Positions 1-10,367 of a stretch of 64,000 nucleotides of DNA are shown piece after piece. The translations under genes were made by a program, and so were the position numbers. Source of the stretch: Pempheris klunzingeri (Eukaryota > Chordata > Actinopteri > Acropomatiformes > Pempheridae). The stretch spans positions 5,988,006 through 6,052,005 of the forward strand of contig NC_092027.1 of NCBI RefSeq assembly GCF_042242105.1, read 5' to 3'. Below the pieces are notes generated by a model. The model was not told the DNA's origin, did no database searches, and worked only from the letters and a program-made list of their open reading frames with translations. Position 1 is the stretch's first letter; the number at the start of each line of letters is the position of its first letter.

Positions 1-208
1 TAAGAAAACATAACCTAAAGAGTTTGTTTCTGCATAACACTTACCTTCATTTGTGATGCTTAAAGTACATTTTGGTGATAATTTTGTGCTGTTTCCACTT
101 AGTAAAGGATGTGGATACTGTTAACTCACTGCACGATTCTCTCAGTCACCTCACATCTTTTTGCTCTTGAGTTTGCATTACTTACTGTTCTCCTCCACCC
201 TGCTGCAG
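1..208 (+). other. OSCP1: OSCP1 intron, 3' end
   Basis: This is non-coding sequence ending in a pyrimidine-rich tract and the acceptor ...ctgctgcag at 208, directly before the first visible OSCP1 exon. The earlier exons lie left of the window. No other feature is seen. Confidence 0.6.
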
Positions 209-1076
209 ACACACGACACTCCCAACCTTCTGGCCAAAGAGGAGCTGAACCTGCTGGCTCGCCTGATGGGCAGCGTGAAGGCTGAGAGCACGGCCAAAGC
301 TGAAACTGGCTTTAGGATCAACCTGTTTTCTACCGATGAAGAGGAGGAGGAGGCGTGAGTGCTTTTATTCTCTTTACTCATTCTCTGTATTTATATATTT
401 ATATATATTAATTTCCACAAATATGACTTTTATTTTGGTTAACAGGGGAGCTTCAGGTGGAGCTGAGGAGTCCTTGTTTGGAGTGATAAATATTCAAGCG
501 ATGCAGGTACAGCAGGGGACTGTGGACCGCTGCCAGCCAGCGTTTAGTTATAGTTAGTTATGTAAGCGACTTCTGAACCTGAGAATGGACTTAAAACATC
601 TTAAAAACTCAAAGTATTAAAGGTTTCATACCATGCAAAATGCACTTTTTAATGTATTTTAACTTAAAAAAATGTGTGGAACAGCTGCGCCAGCCACATC
701 TGCTATGACACGAACTATTTAGACCTACAAGTATACAAGTATGGACCTGAAAATGAGCAGAATATGGGAATATGGGAATATATACACACCTACTTAGGCT
801 GACATCTATTGACGTAGTTCTAAAATTGTACCAGACATTATTATTATAGGTGGATTAAACATGATATTTTTCTTTACAGACTGTAGTTAAGCTATTGTTA
901 ACCATTTGTTAGGAGTTTTAAGAGACATGTTGGGGTTTTGTTTTAATCAGGATGAACAGGCTGCGTCTGAGCTGGCACGAATCGCCGGACAGTTTGCGGA
1001 TGATGAGGAAGAGCTGCATGAAAATCCCAGCGGTAACAAAGGAGACGACCTGCTGGCCATGATGGACGACCTCTGA
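209..1076 (+). CDS. OSCP1: OSCP1, last three coding exons (5' part outside window)
   Basis: Exons 209-354, 446-506 and 951-1076 join in frame (gc|g across the first junction, codon boundary at the second) into 110 C-terminal residues. All junctions are GT-AG. The product opens with THDTPNLLAKEELNLLARLM, continues through an acidic EEEEE run and VINIQAMQ, and ends GDDLLAMMDDL. I recognise this as the tail of organic solute carrier partner 1 (oxidored-nitro domain-containing protein 1), about 390 residues in mammals. The call rests on remembered family similarity and on LSM10 being the next gene, as in human. OSCP1 has been linked to solute uptake and to cilia, but its biochemical role is not settled. 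The final exon is rich in acidic residues. There is no sign of a frameshift. Confidence 0.8.
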
Positions 1077-1090
1077 CCCTGTGTGGTGTA

Positions 1091-1138
1091 GTTTCAATGA
1101 AACCGTCAGTGAAACCGTCAGTGAAACCGTCAGTTTCA
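1091..1138 (+). repeat. 12-bp triplication with nested inverted repeats in OSCP1 3' UTR
   Basis: The unit tgaaaccgtcag occurs three times in perfect tandem at 1098-1109, 1110-1121 and 1122-1133. It is bounded by gtttca at 1091-1096 and 1133-1138, so tgaaac/gtttca can pair at either end as short hairpins. It starts 14 nt after the stop codon. Confidence 0.85.
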
Positions 1139-1431
1139 CGACTTTATTGTATCAACATTGCTGCCTCACTCTTAACCTCAGGTAAAATCAACACATTTGT
1201 CAATGTGAGCTCCTGTTTAATCTGTAAAATATGCCGTTACTGATGAATTCAGTTCAACGCTTTCAGCAGATTAGAAAGGAGGATAAATATAAAATAATTT
1301 GTAGCATCTATGCACCTGATATTAGACAAAAACTCTTTATTGTATTTGACTATATTTTAAATTGCTAGCACTCATAAAAGTACCATATGAATGGTATTGG
1401 AATCATATGTATTTTCTATGAAATAATTTTC

Positions 1432-1437
1432 AATAAA
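1432..1437 (+). terminator. OSCP1: OSCP1 polyadenylation signal
   Basis: A canonical AATAAA lies about 355 nt after the stop and is followed within 40 nt by a T/G-rich stretch (tttttttgtttgtgttctg), the usual cleavage-site arrangement. Confidence 0.7.
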
Positions 1438-1449
1438 GCATTTATTCAT

Positions 1450-2080
1450 TTTTTTGTTTGTGTTCTGTTTTTTCACACGTCGACTAAAAGAATCATTCTA
1501 ATGCAGGCATCCTAATAGTTTTCCAGGAGAGTCAGAAATTATTTAATTTCTCTGTTATTCATCCATTTTAGAATTGAAAATTGTTAACCAGATCACATCA
1601 GGATCTGGAGATTTAGGCAAATATGGTGCATACTAATTTCCTGAAGGATATCTGAAATACATTTCTTATGCATTATGAATAACTTATGGAAAATATCATG
1701 ATAAATTAAATGATGTGTGTTGATACATTGTGTGCAAATTTACAATATCATCTTTGCCTTGTATTTATTTAGTTTTCAGGAATTTTAATGTATCATGTAT
1801 TTATTGCTGTTTTATGTACTTTACATAATGCTTCTGAACGTGATTATGATCCTTGATTATTCTCCACACAATTTATTTAATTCATCATGATTCTGTTTTA
1901 TATGTTTTGCATGTGAGGCCGCCAAAGAGCTTTTTAAACGGCCCCCTGCGTAATTGTGCATAAATACAATGAATATGCAAAGTTTTTACAGATGGATATA
2001 AACCTGCATCAAATGAGAGTATATATTGTTTTGTAAATTAAATAAGGGACTTTAAACATTGATATATTAAGGTTTAACCC
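1450..2080. other. OSCP1-LSM10 spacer
   Basis: AT-rich intergenic sequence without exons that I can support. The two genes run head to tail, with about 700 nt between the OSCP1 poly(A) signal and the probable LSM10 promoter. Confidence 0.6.
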
Positions 2081-2099
2081 CCCCTGTACTGTGTATTAG

Positions 2100-2306
2100 T
2101 GTGTTTCCTGGAGTTGCCTACAGAGGACGGTGTCGTTCCATATGGACGCAAATTTGCGACGCAACGTGCAACGTCATCACGCTGCACTTCCTGGTCCGGG
2201 CGTCTTGCGGGAAAACCAACTTGTTAAACATCTCTGAACTGTTAAACACCACCTGCTAAGATTGTGCGCGGTCTTTTACATGAAATAAGGATTCAAACTA
2301 ATGCAG
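2100..2306 (+). promoter_or_regulatory. LSM10: LSM10 promoter and non-coding first exon
   Basis: GC content and CpG density rise sharply here. Visible sites are a 12-nt palindrome cgcaaatttgcg (2147-2158), a CRE half-site acgtca (2171-2176) and an ETS-like cacttcctgg near 2184. No TATA box is obvious. The leader probably ends at atgcag|gtaaag, with the donor GT at 2307. The transcription start cannot be fixed from sequence. The leader holds ATGs at 2280 and 2301. Confidence 0.55.
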
Positions 2307-3126
2307 GTAAAGGCAAGACAATAAATGTCAGCGTTACGGCATGGTATTTGCTCTTTAGAGGCTCTGTCGTACTTAAATTGGCCGCTGCTAAAGCTAACGG
2401 TGAAGCTAATTCATCTTTCACCAGACTCCTTTGATAAAACCGGTAATTTTGAGGTGAAGATACTTATATGAAATCATTCCTGCTGTGTGGTTCTTGCCAG
2501 ACTGTACTGAGGTTTTATTTAGTTTTTATCTCTCAGAGTGATAATATCTTGCCCTTTTTCCGTCCTGACTAAAAATATCTTGTGGTTTTGCCTCCCACAA
2601 TGACTGCTGAGTCTCTTAATAAGTTTCCCACTGGTAAATAGTCATTTCTGAGATGCTGACAGACTCTTAATCAGTTAGATTAGTGCTTAATTAAATGCAG
2701 GCGTGCCAAAGCCTGGTTAAGTACCTAGATTAGAGATATAAAGTGCTGTTTATTTTCAGTTTGATCAAAGTAAGTTCACATCTTAAACCTGTTCCCTGCT
2801 AGTATTTTCTAATTTGCATTGTTTGAAAATCAACAGTGTAGAAAAGATGGATGTTTTGCTGCTCCTCTAAATAGAATTGATGGGAAGTTTTCCTGGTTTC
2901 AGATTTCTGTTCACTTCAGTTTTACTGAAATGACCAGAATCAGTGGATTTCGTTTTCAGTTCAGCTCAGTAACAAGGCACAGTTAAATGTCAGCCATTAC
3001 ACAGAGAAGGACATCATACAAACATCAATAAAACATAACACACAATTAATAAGACTCCACAGTATTAATAATTCACTGTTTTGCTAATGGTTTTTATGAC
3101 ATTACCCAACTTCTGCTCTTCTGCAG
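2307..3126 (+). other. LSM10: LSM10 5' UTR intron
   Basis: The intron runs from the donor gtaaag to the acceptor ...cttctgcag at 3126. The sequence is AT-rich and no coding exon is seen inside. Confidence 0.55.
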
Positions 3127-3164
3127 GTACTCCTGACGTCTGGAGATCTTCATCATCAGAGTCC

Positions 3165-3578
3165 ATGGAGCCACAGGAAGCTGAGTCTCCGCCGTCGGGC
3201 CCGGTGGCATCTGACGTTGTCACCTCCATCCGGGAGCGCACGATCGCAGAGAACAGCATGGTGGTCCTGCTGCAGGGTCTGCAGGGGGAGGTGACCACGG
3301 TGGACCTGAGGAACGAGAGCACGGCACGGGGCCGCGTGGTCAACGTGGACGCCTTCATGAACGTACGTCTGGAGGATGTACTGTACCGGGACAGACGAGG
3401 TCAGCTCACCCGGCTGCAGGACCTGTTTATCACCGGCAGGAACATCCGCTACGTCCACATCCCAGACCACATCGACATAATGAAGACCATACAGAGCCAG
3501 CTGACCAAGATCCACAGAGTCCGCAACTTTGCTAGTGATGGAGGAGGCAGAAAAGAGTACGCCAAGAAAAAAAAATAA
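3165..3578 (+). CDS. LSM10: LSM10, U7 snRNA-associated Sm-like protein
   Basis: The coding sequence is uninterrupted: 137 residues, against 123 in human. LSM10 replaces SmD1 in the U7 snRNP ring that guides 3' processing of replication-dependent histone pre-mRNAs in the nucleus. The Sm1 motif is seen at residues about 26-60 ([20 protein letters not shown], then [12 protein letters not shown]). Sm2 follows at about 78-90 ([16 protein letters not shown]), with its typical GRNIRYV core. The start at 3165 is the first in-frame ATG after the acceptor at 3126. It gives an N-terminal extension rich in E, P and S before the conserved [10 protein letters not shown]. The tail is lysine-rich (YAKKKK), encoded by an A9 run just before the stop. 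Confidence 0.93.
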   Translation: MEPQEAESPPSGPVASDVVTSIRERTIAENSMVVLLQGLQGEVTTVDLRNESTARGRVVNVDAFMNVRLEDVLYRDRRGQLTRLQDLFITGRNIRYVHIPDHIDIMKTIQSQLTKIHRVRNFASDGGGRKEYAKKKK

Positions 3579-3786
3579 CTTTTTTGTTTTTGTAGAAGGA
3601 TATAAAAATCTGGGTACTGCTAGTCCAAGGTCAGGACCAGTCCAAAAATACTCGGACAAACCAAGCAAGTTTTATTTTTGTATGATTTGAGGAGAAGCAC
3701 AGCATAACGTCAGCAGTTTACAACCTTATGATAATTCAAGGGAAGAGAAAGAAAGAGAGACAAATAATCAAATATTCCTTCAAATG

Positions 3787-3792
3787 AATAAA
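3787..3792 (+). terminator. LSM10: LSM10 polyadenylation signal
   Basis: AATAAA lies about 209 nt after the stop. It is the nearest canonical hexamer. A second candidate, AATAAA inside ccaataaatc near 4032, is also possible. Confidence 0.5.
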
Positions 3793-3867
3793 TGAATTGG
3801 TTGGAGCTGCTCACAGTTTATGTTAAAACTTGATCATAACCTGCAAGTTCAGGAGTCACAAGTTGGC

Positions 3868-3995
3868 ATTAGAGCTGAACGATAGGTTGACTAATCAATG
3901 AACGCTGCTTGAAAAATGACTGAAATTATCAATAAGATACTTTTTCAGATGAATTTTTTTCTGTTAATCAGCTAATTGTTGCACCTCTACAGATA
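3868..3995. repeat. Dispersed repeat, gctgaacgat...gttgcacc type
   Basis: The sequence runs from gagctgaacgatagg through attatcaataag to taattgttgcacctc. It resembles, in degraded form, the elements near 26060, 33110 and 48760, which share the attaatc...gttgcagcc ending. It looks like an old non-autonomous element. Confidence 0.45.
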
Positions 3996-5124
3996 TACAT
4001 TAGTGAAGAAGCAGAAGACGTACACTGATACCAATAAATCTGCGGTAAGCTAATATTGGCCCGTTTATCAGTCAGGCTCTTGTTACTCTCGCTAATGAGT
4101 TGAACACTGTTTTTGGGTTTGAATGTTTGCAATTGACAAAAAAAAGTTGTCTTAATTTTTTTTTAACATTTTCTGAAATACATAAAGGATTAATTTATAA
4201 ACATGCTTACAATTAAGTCATTGTCCACCTAAAAAGTTGTCTGTTCCACTTTATTAAAATGGAACTTATTATATTTAACAGTGCGTGCAGGTGTGGCCCC
4301 ATGTCAGTGTGTTTGCTCTGCAGTAATCCTGGCATGCACCACAAAGCCCATCTGTCTGTCTGCCTGTGAAAGCAGCCCAAAGTTAATAGCTGCCCATATG
4401 CAGGAAAACATTAGTCATGATCAGTGCCAGTCTCATGGAGGGAAAAACAAGCAGACGTGTTTCCACAGCTTCCACCTCCCAAACATCTCTGCTGCGTGCA
4501 TCAGCGAGCTGTCATCCTCCGCTCTGATTGGCTCTGTGGCATCCAGCCGGGCAGGATGGGACTCTGTTTAGCCAATGGAAACAAGCAGAGCGGGTGAAAG
4601 GAAGAGAGTGTTTCGCTTGGAAACTGCCGCCCCACTGTTCTGCCGATACACAAATACGATTGGGAATTTGAAGAATTTGTGAAGGGGTATGTTATTCCTA
4701 CAGAGTGTCAGGAAGAGGACAGGCCTGACATAACACAGGCGGAGGCAGCTGGTGCAGATAAAGGCTGCACTGGAGCACATCCACCAGCCATATGATCTGA
4801 ACTGAAGGAACCACTGCATTAAATTAAGAGCACTACACACACAGGAATGTCCCTCAGCAGTTGGACCATTGTTTTGGCTGCGGCCTTAGAGTGTTTTTAG
4901 GGACATATTTTTCTCTTGACTGAACCTAAAACCAACCTTGAGAGCATCTGAATGACAGCAGCCCACATAATGACCGCTTACTGCTTCGCTAAAAACACCA
5001 CCGAGTGCCACATCAACACTCCCTGCACTCAAAATAGCACTTTACAGAGGCTCAACCGCATAAACAATTCTTTTACAACACAAAACACGGCGTGGTTTAG
5101 TGTCACAGACTCCACCAGTGGTCA

Positions 5125-5345
5125 GACAAGTGCTCAGATCCTGTACTTAAGTAAAAATGTACAGAAAGCATCAAAAGTAAAAGTACTTTACTTAAGTACA
5201 TAAGTGCAATTCTGAGGTACTTAACATGAATATTTCTAGTTTGTTATTTTTTACTTGTATTCCACAAACTTTCTGAAGAAAATAGTGTACTTTTTACTTG
5301 ACTACATTCATCTGACAAGCTTTAATTTTCGGATTAAACACGATA
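5125..5345. repeat. Dispersed repeat, cctgtacttaagtaaaaatg type
   Basis: This is a degenerate element built around agatcctgtacttaagtaaa, aaaagtactttacttaagta and ttttacttgactacattca. Related pieces occur near 11360, 15230, 38085 and 39050. It is non-coding and looks like a common fish non-autonomous transposon family. The family name was not determined. Confidence 0.6.
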
Positions 5346-5384
5346 AATTTATAGTATACAACACGGTTTAAGAGGAAACAAGTG

Positions 5385-5600
5385 GTTCCCAACCTTTTTG
5401 CTTGTGAGCCCTTTTTTTATTATTTAAATAAGGATATTTGAGGCACAAAGAAGTTAAAATTTCCAATATTTTCCCCCCAAAATCAAAGAAAAGTTGATCA
5501 TAATACAAATTTGTGTAGCAGGACAGTTTTCCTCTCCCATTAATCGTCTCAGGACCCCTCAGGTTTATCTCGTGACTCTTTGAGGGACCAGAAAATGTGT
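5385..5600. repeat. Dispersed repeat, ggttcccaacctttttg type
   Basis: It starts with gtggttcccaacctttttgc and continues tgtgagccc...aggacccctcagg. Related copies with the same opening phrase lie near 10455 and 11525. The family is not named. Confidence 0.5.
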
Positions 5601-6399
5601 CTTAGGAACAGAAAGCAACTCAGATATCCGAAACGTAACAAGACGCTCCAACTAGACAGTAGGTTTTTTTTTAGCATGAGTCATGAAGCAAAAGGTCAGG
5701 AGCCATTGGATTCTTTTTTAAAAGTGCATTTGATCTACTTAAATTCCCGTTTCTTAACCTGCTGAAAGTTTTGTTGAGATTAAAATTGATTTTTCAGGAA
5801 GGACCAAGACAAATCAGCATAGTTACAACAATAAATACAAAATGTCCAGTTAAGATGCACAACAATGATGAGATGGAGTAGAAGTCTAAATTAATATAAA
5901 ATGAAGATACAATGTACTTTATGACACTGCAGGAGTAAATTTTCTTCATTATTTTCCACCAAACAACAGCACCTGCTGGTCTTCACCGATCCGCTCCACT
6001 GTTTGTTTATTAAACTTTGATAGCTCTTTTTTCCTTTCCTCGACGCTGAGATTAAAATACAAAGAGCTCAATTAATCCTGGAGGCACCGCGGCCCTGTGC
6101 CCATGGCAGCCGACTAGCTATTTCCTGTTCCACCCTCCCGGCTTAACAGTGAACAGAGCTCACTGTGGTGAGAGAGATCAGCTCCCTCTGGTCAGCAGCG
6201 TGGCTCAAATGTGCACAGAAGCAGGAGAAAGGGTGATTTTGATTAAAAGTGAGGACTGGATAGGGTGGTTTACCTGCATTTTTGGGGCTTTTATTTTGTA
6301 GTCAGATGCCAGTGGCACACGCAGGAGTTTTACTTATCTCTCAGGAAAAGGAAACACCTCCTCCTGACACGAGTCTGGACCGTTTGTGGCTGGTCCTCC

Positions 6400-6623
6400 T
6401 CCTCTGAAGGATGGCAGGGAGTGGATCATAGTGGAGGGCTGCTTCCTCTCGGGCAGCACCATCAGCTCCTCTGTCACAGACGCCGAGTGACCAACAACCC
6501 CTGACTGACATTATGGGATCTTATCTGACTGTTGGCTGACAGACCAGGTCCAAATCTGGATCTAAACTATTTTTCAGTGGAAACTTTCGGCTCGTCACTG
6601 TGCAGCTCTCATCCAGGACCAAG
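6400..6623 (+). promoter_or_regulatory. EVA1B: Probable EVA1B promoter / 5' UTR exon
   Basis: A strong donor (accaag|gtgagtg, GT at 6624) ends a GC-richer stretch, upstream of the coding exon whose acceptor is at 10289. It is a plausible non-coding first exon. The start of the exon cannot be placed from sequence. Confidence 0.4.
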
Positions 6624-8879
6624 GTGAGTGATGGTCTGACATCTTATCAGCTTATGTTTATCTAGCACTCCTTCTCTTCAAATATATGTAATTTCCATGT
6701 AAATCAAGCTTTTATTGCACATTACAGGGGCCCTCTGTCAGGAATACAGGCTGTCAGACCTTGTTACAATCTCCTATTTTTAGACATTTTTATATTTTCA
6801 GAGGAATCTTCCCAAATTTAATGTAGTCGCTTTGCTGTCAGGCAATAAACAAGGCAACAAACTAGTTTATTAATAGGGCCTGCACTATGTTCTTTATATA
6901 CCACAGACTATAAAACTCTTTATAGGATGTAGCAGCCACAACATATCCAAAATCATCAACACTTTGAACATAAATTCAAAGAGATAACCAAGCTTGTCAC
7001 ATGTATCTTATTACTTTCTTGATGCTTTATTCACTGTGTCCTGAGCTCCACAAATGTCTTCTTGACAGCAGCTTCCTGTGTGAGAGACTAAACATTTAGT
7101 GGAAGCCGGATTAACTACTGTAAAACAACAAGTCTAATTTTCAATGGTTTCAGGTTCCATCTTTTGACTTAAATAGGATTATCTGAGCAGGAAATGTGGG
7201 AGGGTTGAACGGGAGTGCATTTTATGGGGTTACATAAACGGCTACAGCTGCCGGGCTTTGCATGTGTATAGTTAAGTCAAGAAGTTATTGGACTTGTCTG
7301 GAAATGTTAGGTGTTAAATCTGTCTGCCCGAGACTGCGGCCGCATAAAATGGACATTTGTCTCCCTCTGGTATTTGTGTTGTGCCTCCAGCTCAGGAAAA
7401 ACCACAAACTGCCTGTCATGAAGTTGTGTGGAGCTCTGCATAAAAATACATAATATATGTATAGATTTACTCTGCAAGTGAGAAAGCAGAAGAAGTGTGT
7501 GGGTGTGCTTCAAGTACAAGTAGTTGACTGTGGCACTGAGGCACCGTATCATAGCTGCTAAGAGTCTTCTTTTATTAAAGGAAGAGGGAAAACTCAGCCA
7601 GTGCAGAGAGATGATTTCACTTCCTAAGAGAAATGAACTTGTTACGAAAAGTTTATTTGTGTCTAGAGCTCGAAACATGAAAGAACAAGAAACCAACTAT
7701 AGTCAACAGGGGGAAACGCCTCGTCTGGATCTGTTTGACAGAAACCAAATCTGTCTTCTCTCTCTGATTAAAATGTTCTATCAGGTTTGTTTAATCTCTA
7801 CAAAATCTGAAGAAAAACAATATTATCCTGTTTCTTGGTCAGGAGCAAATACTGTAAGATATAATCTGGCACACAACCCCCTCCTATTGTTTTTATTCTT
7901 TGGTTTTAAACAAACTAGTTAGTGAGCTTTAGACCACCACGGCTCCGCAGACGGGTCTCTCCTTTGTTCTGTACACAACCGCTGACCGACAGCCTCAGCT
8001 TTCTCAGTCTAACAAGCAAACAACTCACAATCATATGAACGCAAGCAAAACAGTGGTCTCAAATGTAATGTTGGTATTAGCTCAGGGTTCCTGCTCACTG
8101 ACACTGACCAACAGTCTGTCGCGGTCAGCAGCTCTCCGGTTCTTCGGCTCAGTGGTTGCGTTGCTTTATGCTGGGCAACAGTCTGTCGCTGAGCCACAGC
8201 TCAAATTTCTCTGCCATTCAGTTTCAACAAGCTTACTAGCATTTGCAAAGATACTCCAGCTTTAGCAGCAACTCAGTTCCTTCCCAGCCCTGTGTTAGAA
8301 TCTGGTCATTCGCAACCAGTACATAGGCAGAGTGTCCGCAGATAGACAGGTACGTAGGTAGACAGGCAGGTCGGCTTATTCCAGGCCTGTCAGCCTCAGG
8401 TTCCAGATTTAGCTCTTTTTTTTATATCAGTCCATTTGATTTATTGATTGCTGTCAGACTGTTGTAAATTGCTTCTAAGATAAGCTACGTACCCTGCCTT
8501 TAATATCTCCAGTGTGATAAATGTTTGATGAACAGTCTGATATGTGGGCCTGCAGAACCAGTGGGTGTAAAGGCCAGTCTTCACTTAAAACAAACACTGT
8601 TTGACTTTACACCAGCTGAACCGAGAACTAAATTGCCCACTTATGTAGTTAAGGTCTGGGGGACGCAAATTGAGGGTGCAGATGGAGTCATGCTTCTTCT
8701 GTCAGTGAGTTAAATACCAACCAGAGGGCAGAGCTGCTCGAGACCCATGAGTCAATAGACCCCGAGTCAGCCACCAGAATGACTACCACAATAATTACCC
8801 TCCCAAAAAAACCTAAAAAAGAGAGCTCTTGAGAGCGCACAGGGTCTGCCAAGAGTCACCAGGATAACAATCAGGGTGT

Positions 8880-9110
8880 GAGAGCGGCTCAGGCCCCCAA
8901 TGGCAGCGATTGGTGGAGGGCACGATTTCGTTCTCCCAGGAGAGAAAGCACCAGAAAGAAAAACATTCGGCTCCCACGCACATTGTTGTTGTAATGACAG
9001 GGAATGTGAGGGGCTGGGAAATATCAGTCATCATGTTTACATCAAGCTTTACTGTAACCGTGGGACCATCTGCGACAGCCTCTCATACCAAATCCCCCAC
9101 TTTAGCCTCA
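8880..9110. promoter_or_regulatory. Candidate intronic regulatory element
   Basis: This block is more balanced in base composition than its flanks and lacks repeat character. It carries an inverted CCAAT (gcgattggtgg), a SOX-like acattgttgtt and a forkhead-like tgtttacatc. It has no coding signature. Function is inferred from motifs only. Confidence 0.3.
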
Positions 9111-9199
9111 TCTAGCCCCCAGTCGCTCACTCCCTTAAAGGACTGGTTCACAAAGAAACTGTAGAAAATAGTTCTGTGGGTTAATGACCAATGATGTTG

Positions 9200-9460
9200 G
9201 TCTGTTGCACCGTCGCTTTAATCCAGACTGAAATATCTCAACACATTTTTGGTGCATTGTCATGAAATTTAGGTCAGACATTCGTGTTCTCCAGAGGAGG
9301 AATAATGAATTCGGCAAATCTCTGATTTCCTGTAGCGCCACGAGCAAGTCAGCATTTTAAATCATCCAGTAAAACATCTCAACGTCTGTCTGATGGATCG
9401 ACTCAAACTTTTGTACAGACGTTCATGTTCCCCAGAGGATAAATTTTAATGATAAATCTC
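9200..9460. repeat. Dispersed repeat, catgttccccagaggat type
   Basis: Two diverged internal modules are visible (atatctcaacacatttttgg...ttcgtgttctccagagga and catctcaacgtctgt...ttcatgttccccagaggat). The same phrases occur near 36740-37345 and 55270-55545, with a fragment near 52166. It is a dispersed repeat family of the window. Confidence 0.6.
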
Positions 9461-10289
9461 AATCTGCTAAACATCAGCCTGTTAGAATTAGACAGTGTTT
9501 GCACAATAAATCAGCACTTATCTGTTTTATACTAAGAAGAAATCATGTGTGCACTGATTCAGGTCAGTCAAGCTGAGTGAGTTCATCATGAAGACTGCAG
9601 GATATCTGTAACAGAATCATTCATTAACAAAGTAATAAACATTTACAGCTCCAGACGAGATGGATCATTGTAACAGCACTATTGATTTATTGTCTTACTA
9701 ACATTTATACATTTACTGCAGACTTATTGGCTTATTACAACAATGAGAAACCAGTGGGCATTTATGAACAAGCTGCCAACATTTATAACTGCTCTGTTAC
9801 CACATAGAAGAGAAACACCAGCAAAAGGGGTAAAATAAGTAAAAAGTAAAATTATGGTAGTACTTCATAAAAAGTACATCACCAATAACTCAGACAGATA
9901 AAAACCTGTGCAAAGTTGTCAGCTGGAGTTTCCAAGCAAACATTCACTTTTTTTGTGGGAAAAAGAGACAACAAAACCTCCATTTCCTTCCAGAAACTCC
10001 GGAAAGGAGCCTCCTCAGGCACTGATGTCATAAATATAAACTTCCCTATCAGACTCAGAGGGCCCCACGGTGCTGTCCTCGCTGCAGGCCTGAGTGTAAA
10101 ACACTTACGAGGAACACAATGTCCTCGTCGGCTGACCTCTGACACTGGTGTAGATCACAGGAGTGATGGGAGGGGAACACATTTCATCAGGCTGTTAGAA
10201 GAACTCCTCAGTGGGTTTAAAAGTGACACTTTACAAAGAACCATATCTGACTGAAACATTAATGCTCTGCTTGTGTTTTCTTGCGACAG

Positions 10290-10367
10290 GATCTGTCGTT
10301 GGTGGACAGTCGAGGAGTTCACTGTGTAAAAGAGAAGTCCTGGAGATGGTAGATATCTGAACACAGG
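10290..10367 (+). other. EVA1B: EVA1B 5' UTR in first coding exon
   Basis: This lies between the acceptor at 10289 and the ATG at 10368. The chosen start reads acaggATGg. Confidence 0.5.

Larger units (their letters stand above)
4000..6400. other. LSM10-EVA1B spacer
   Basis: No exon is supported here. In human, STK40 lies between LSM10 and EVA1B, but none of its kinase motifs were seen in any frame. The segment at about 4280-4830 is richer in G+C, with CCAAT and its inverse (attgg near 4526, ccaat near 4572), and may be regulatory. The rest is AT-rich and repeat-bearing. Confidence 0.5.
6624..10289 (+). other. EVA1B: EVA1B 5' UTR intron (inferred)
   Basis: The stretch runs from donor gtgagtg to acceptor ...ttcttgcgacag. 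It contains no recognisable coding exon. It holds the sequences noted separately: a 14-nt direct repeat near 8109/8176, a GC-richer candidate regulatory block at 8880-9110 and a dispersed repeat near 9200-9460. Confidence 0.4.
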
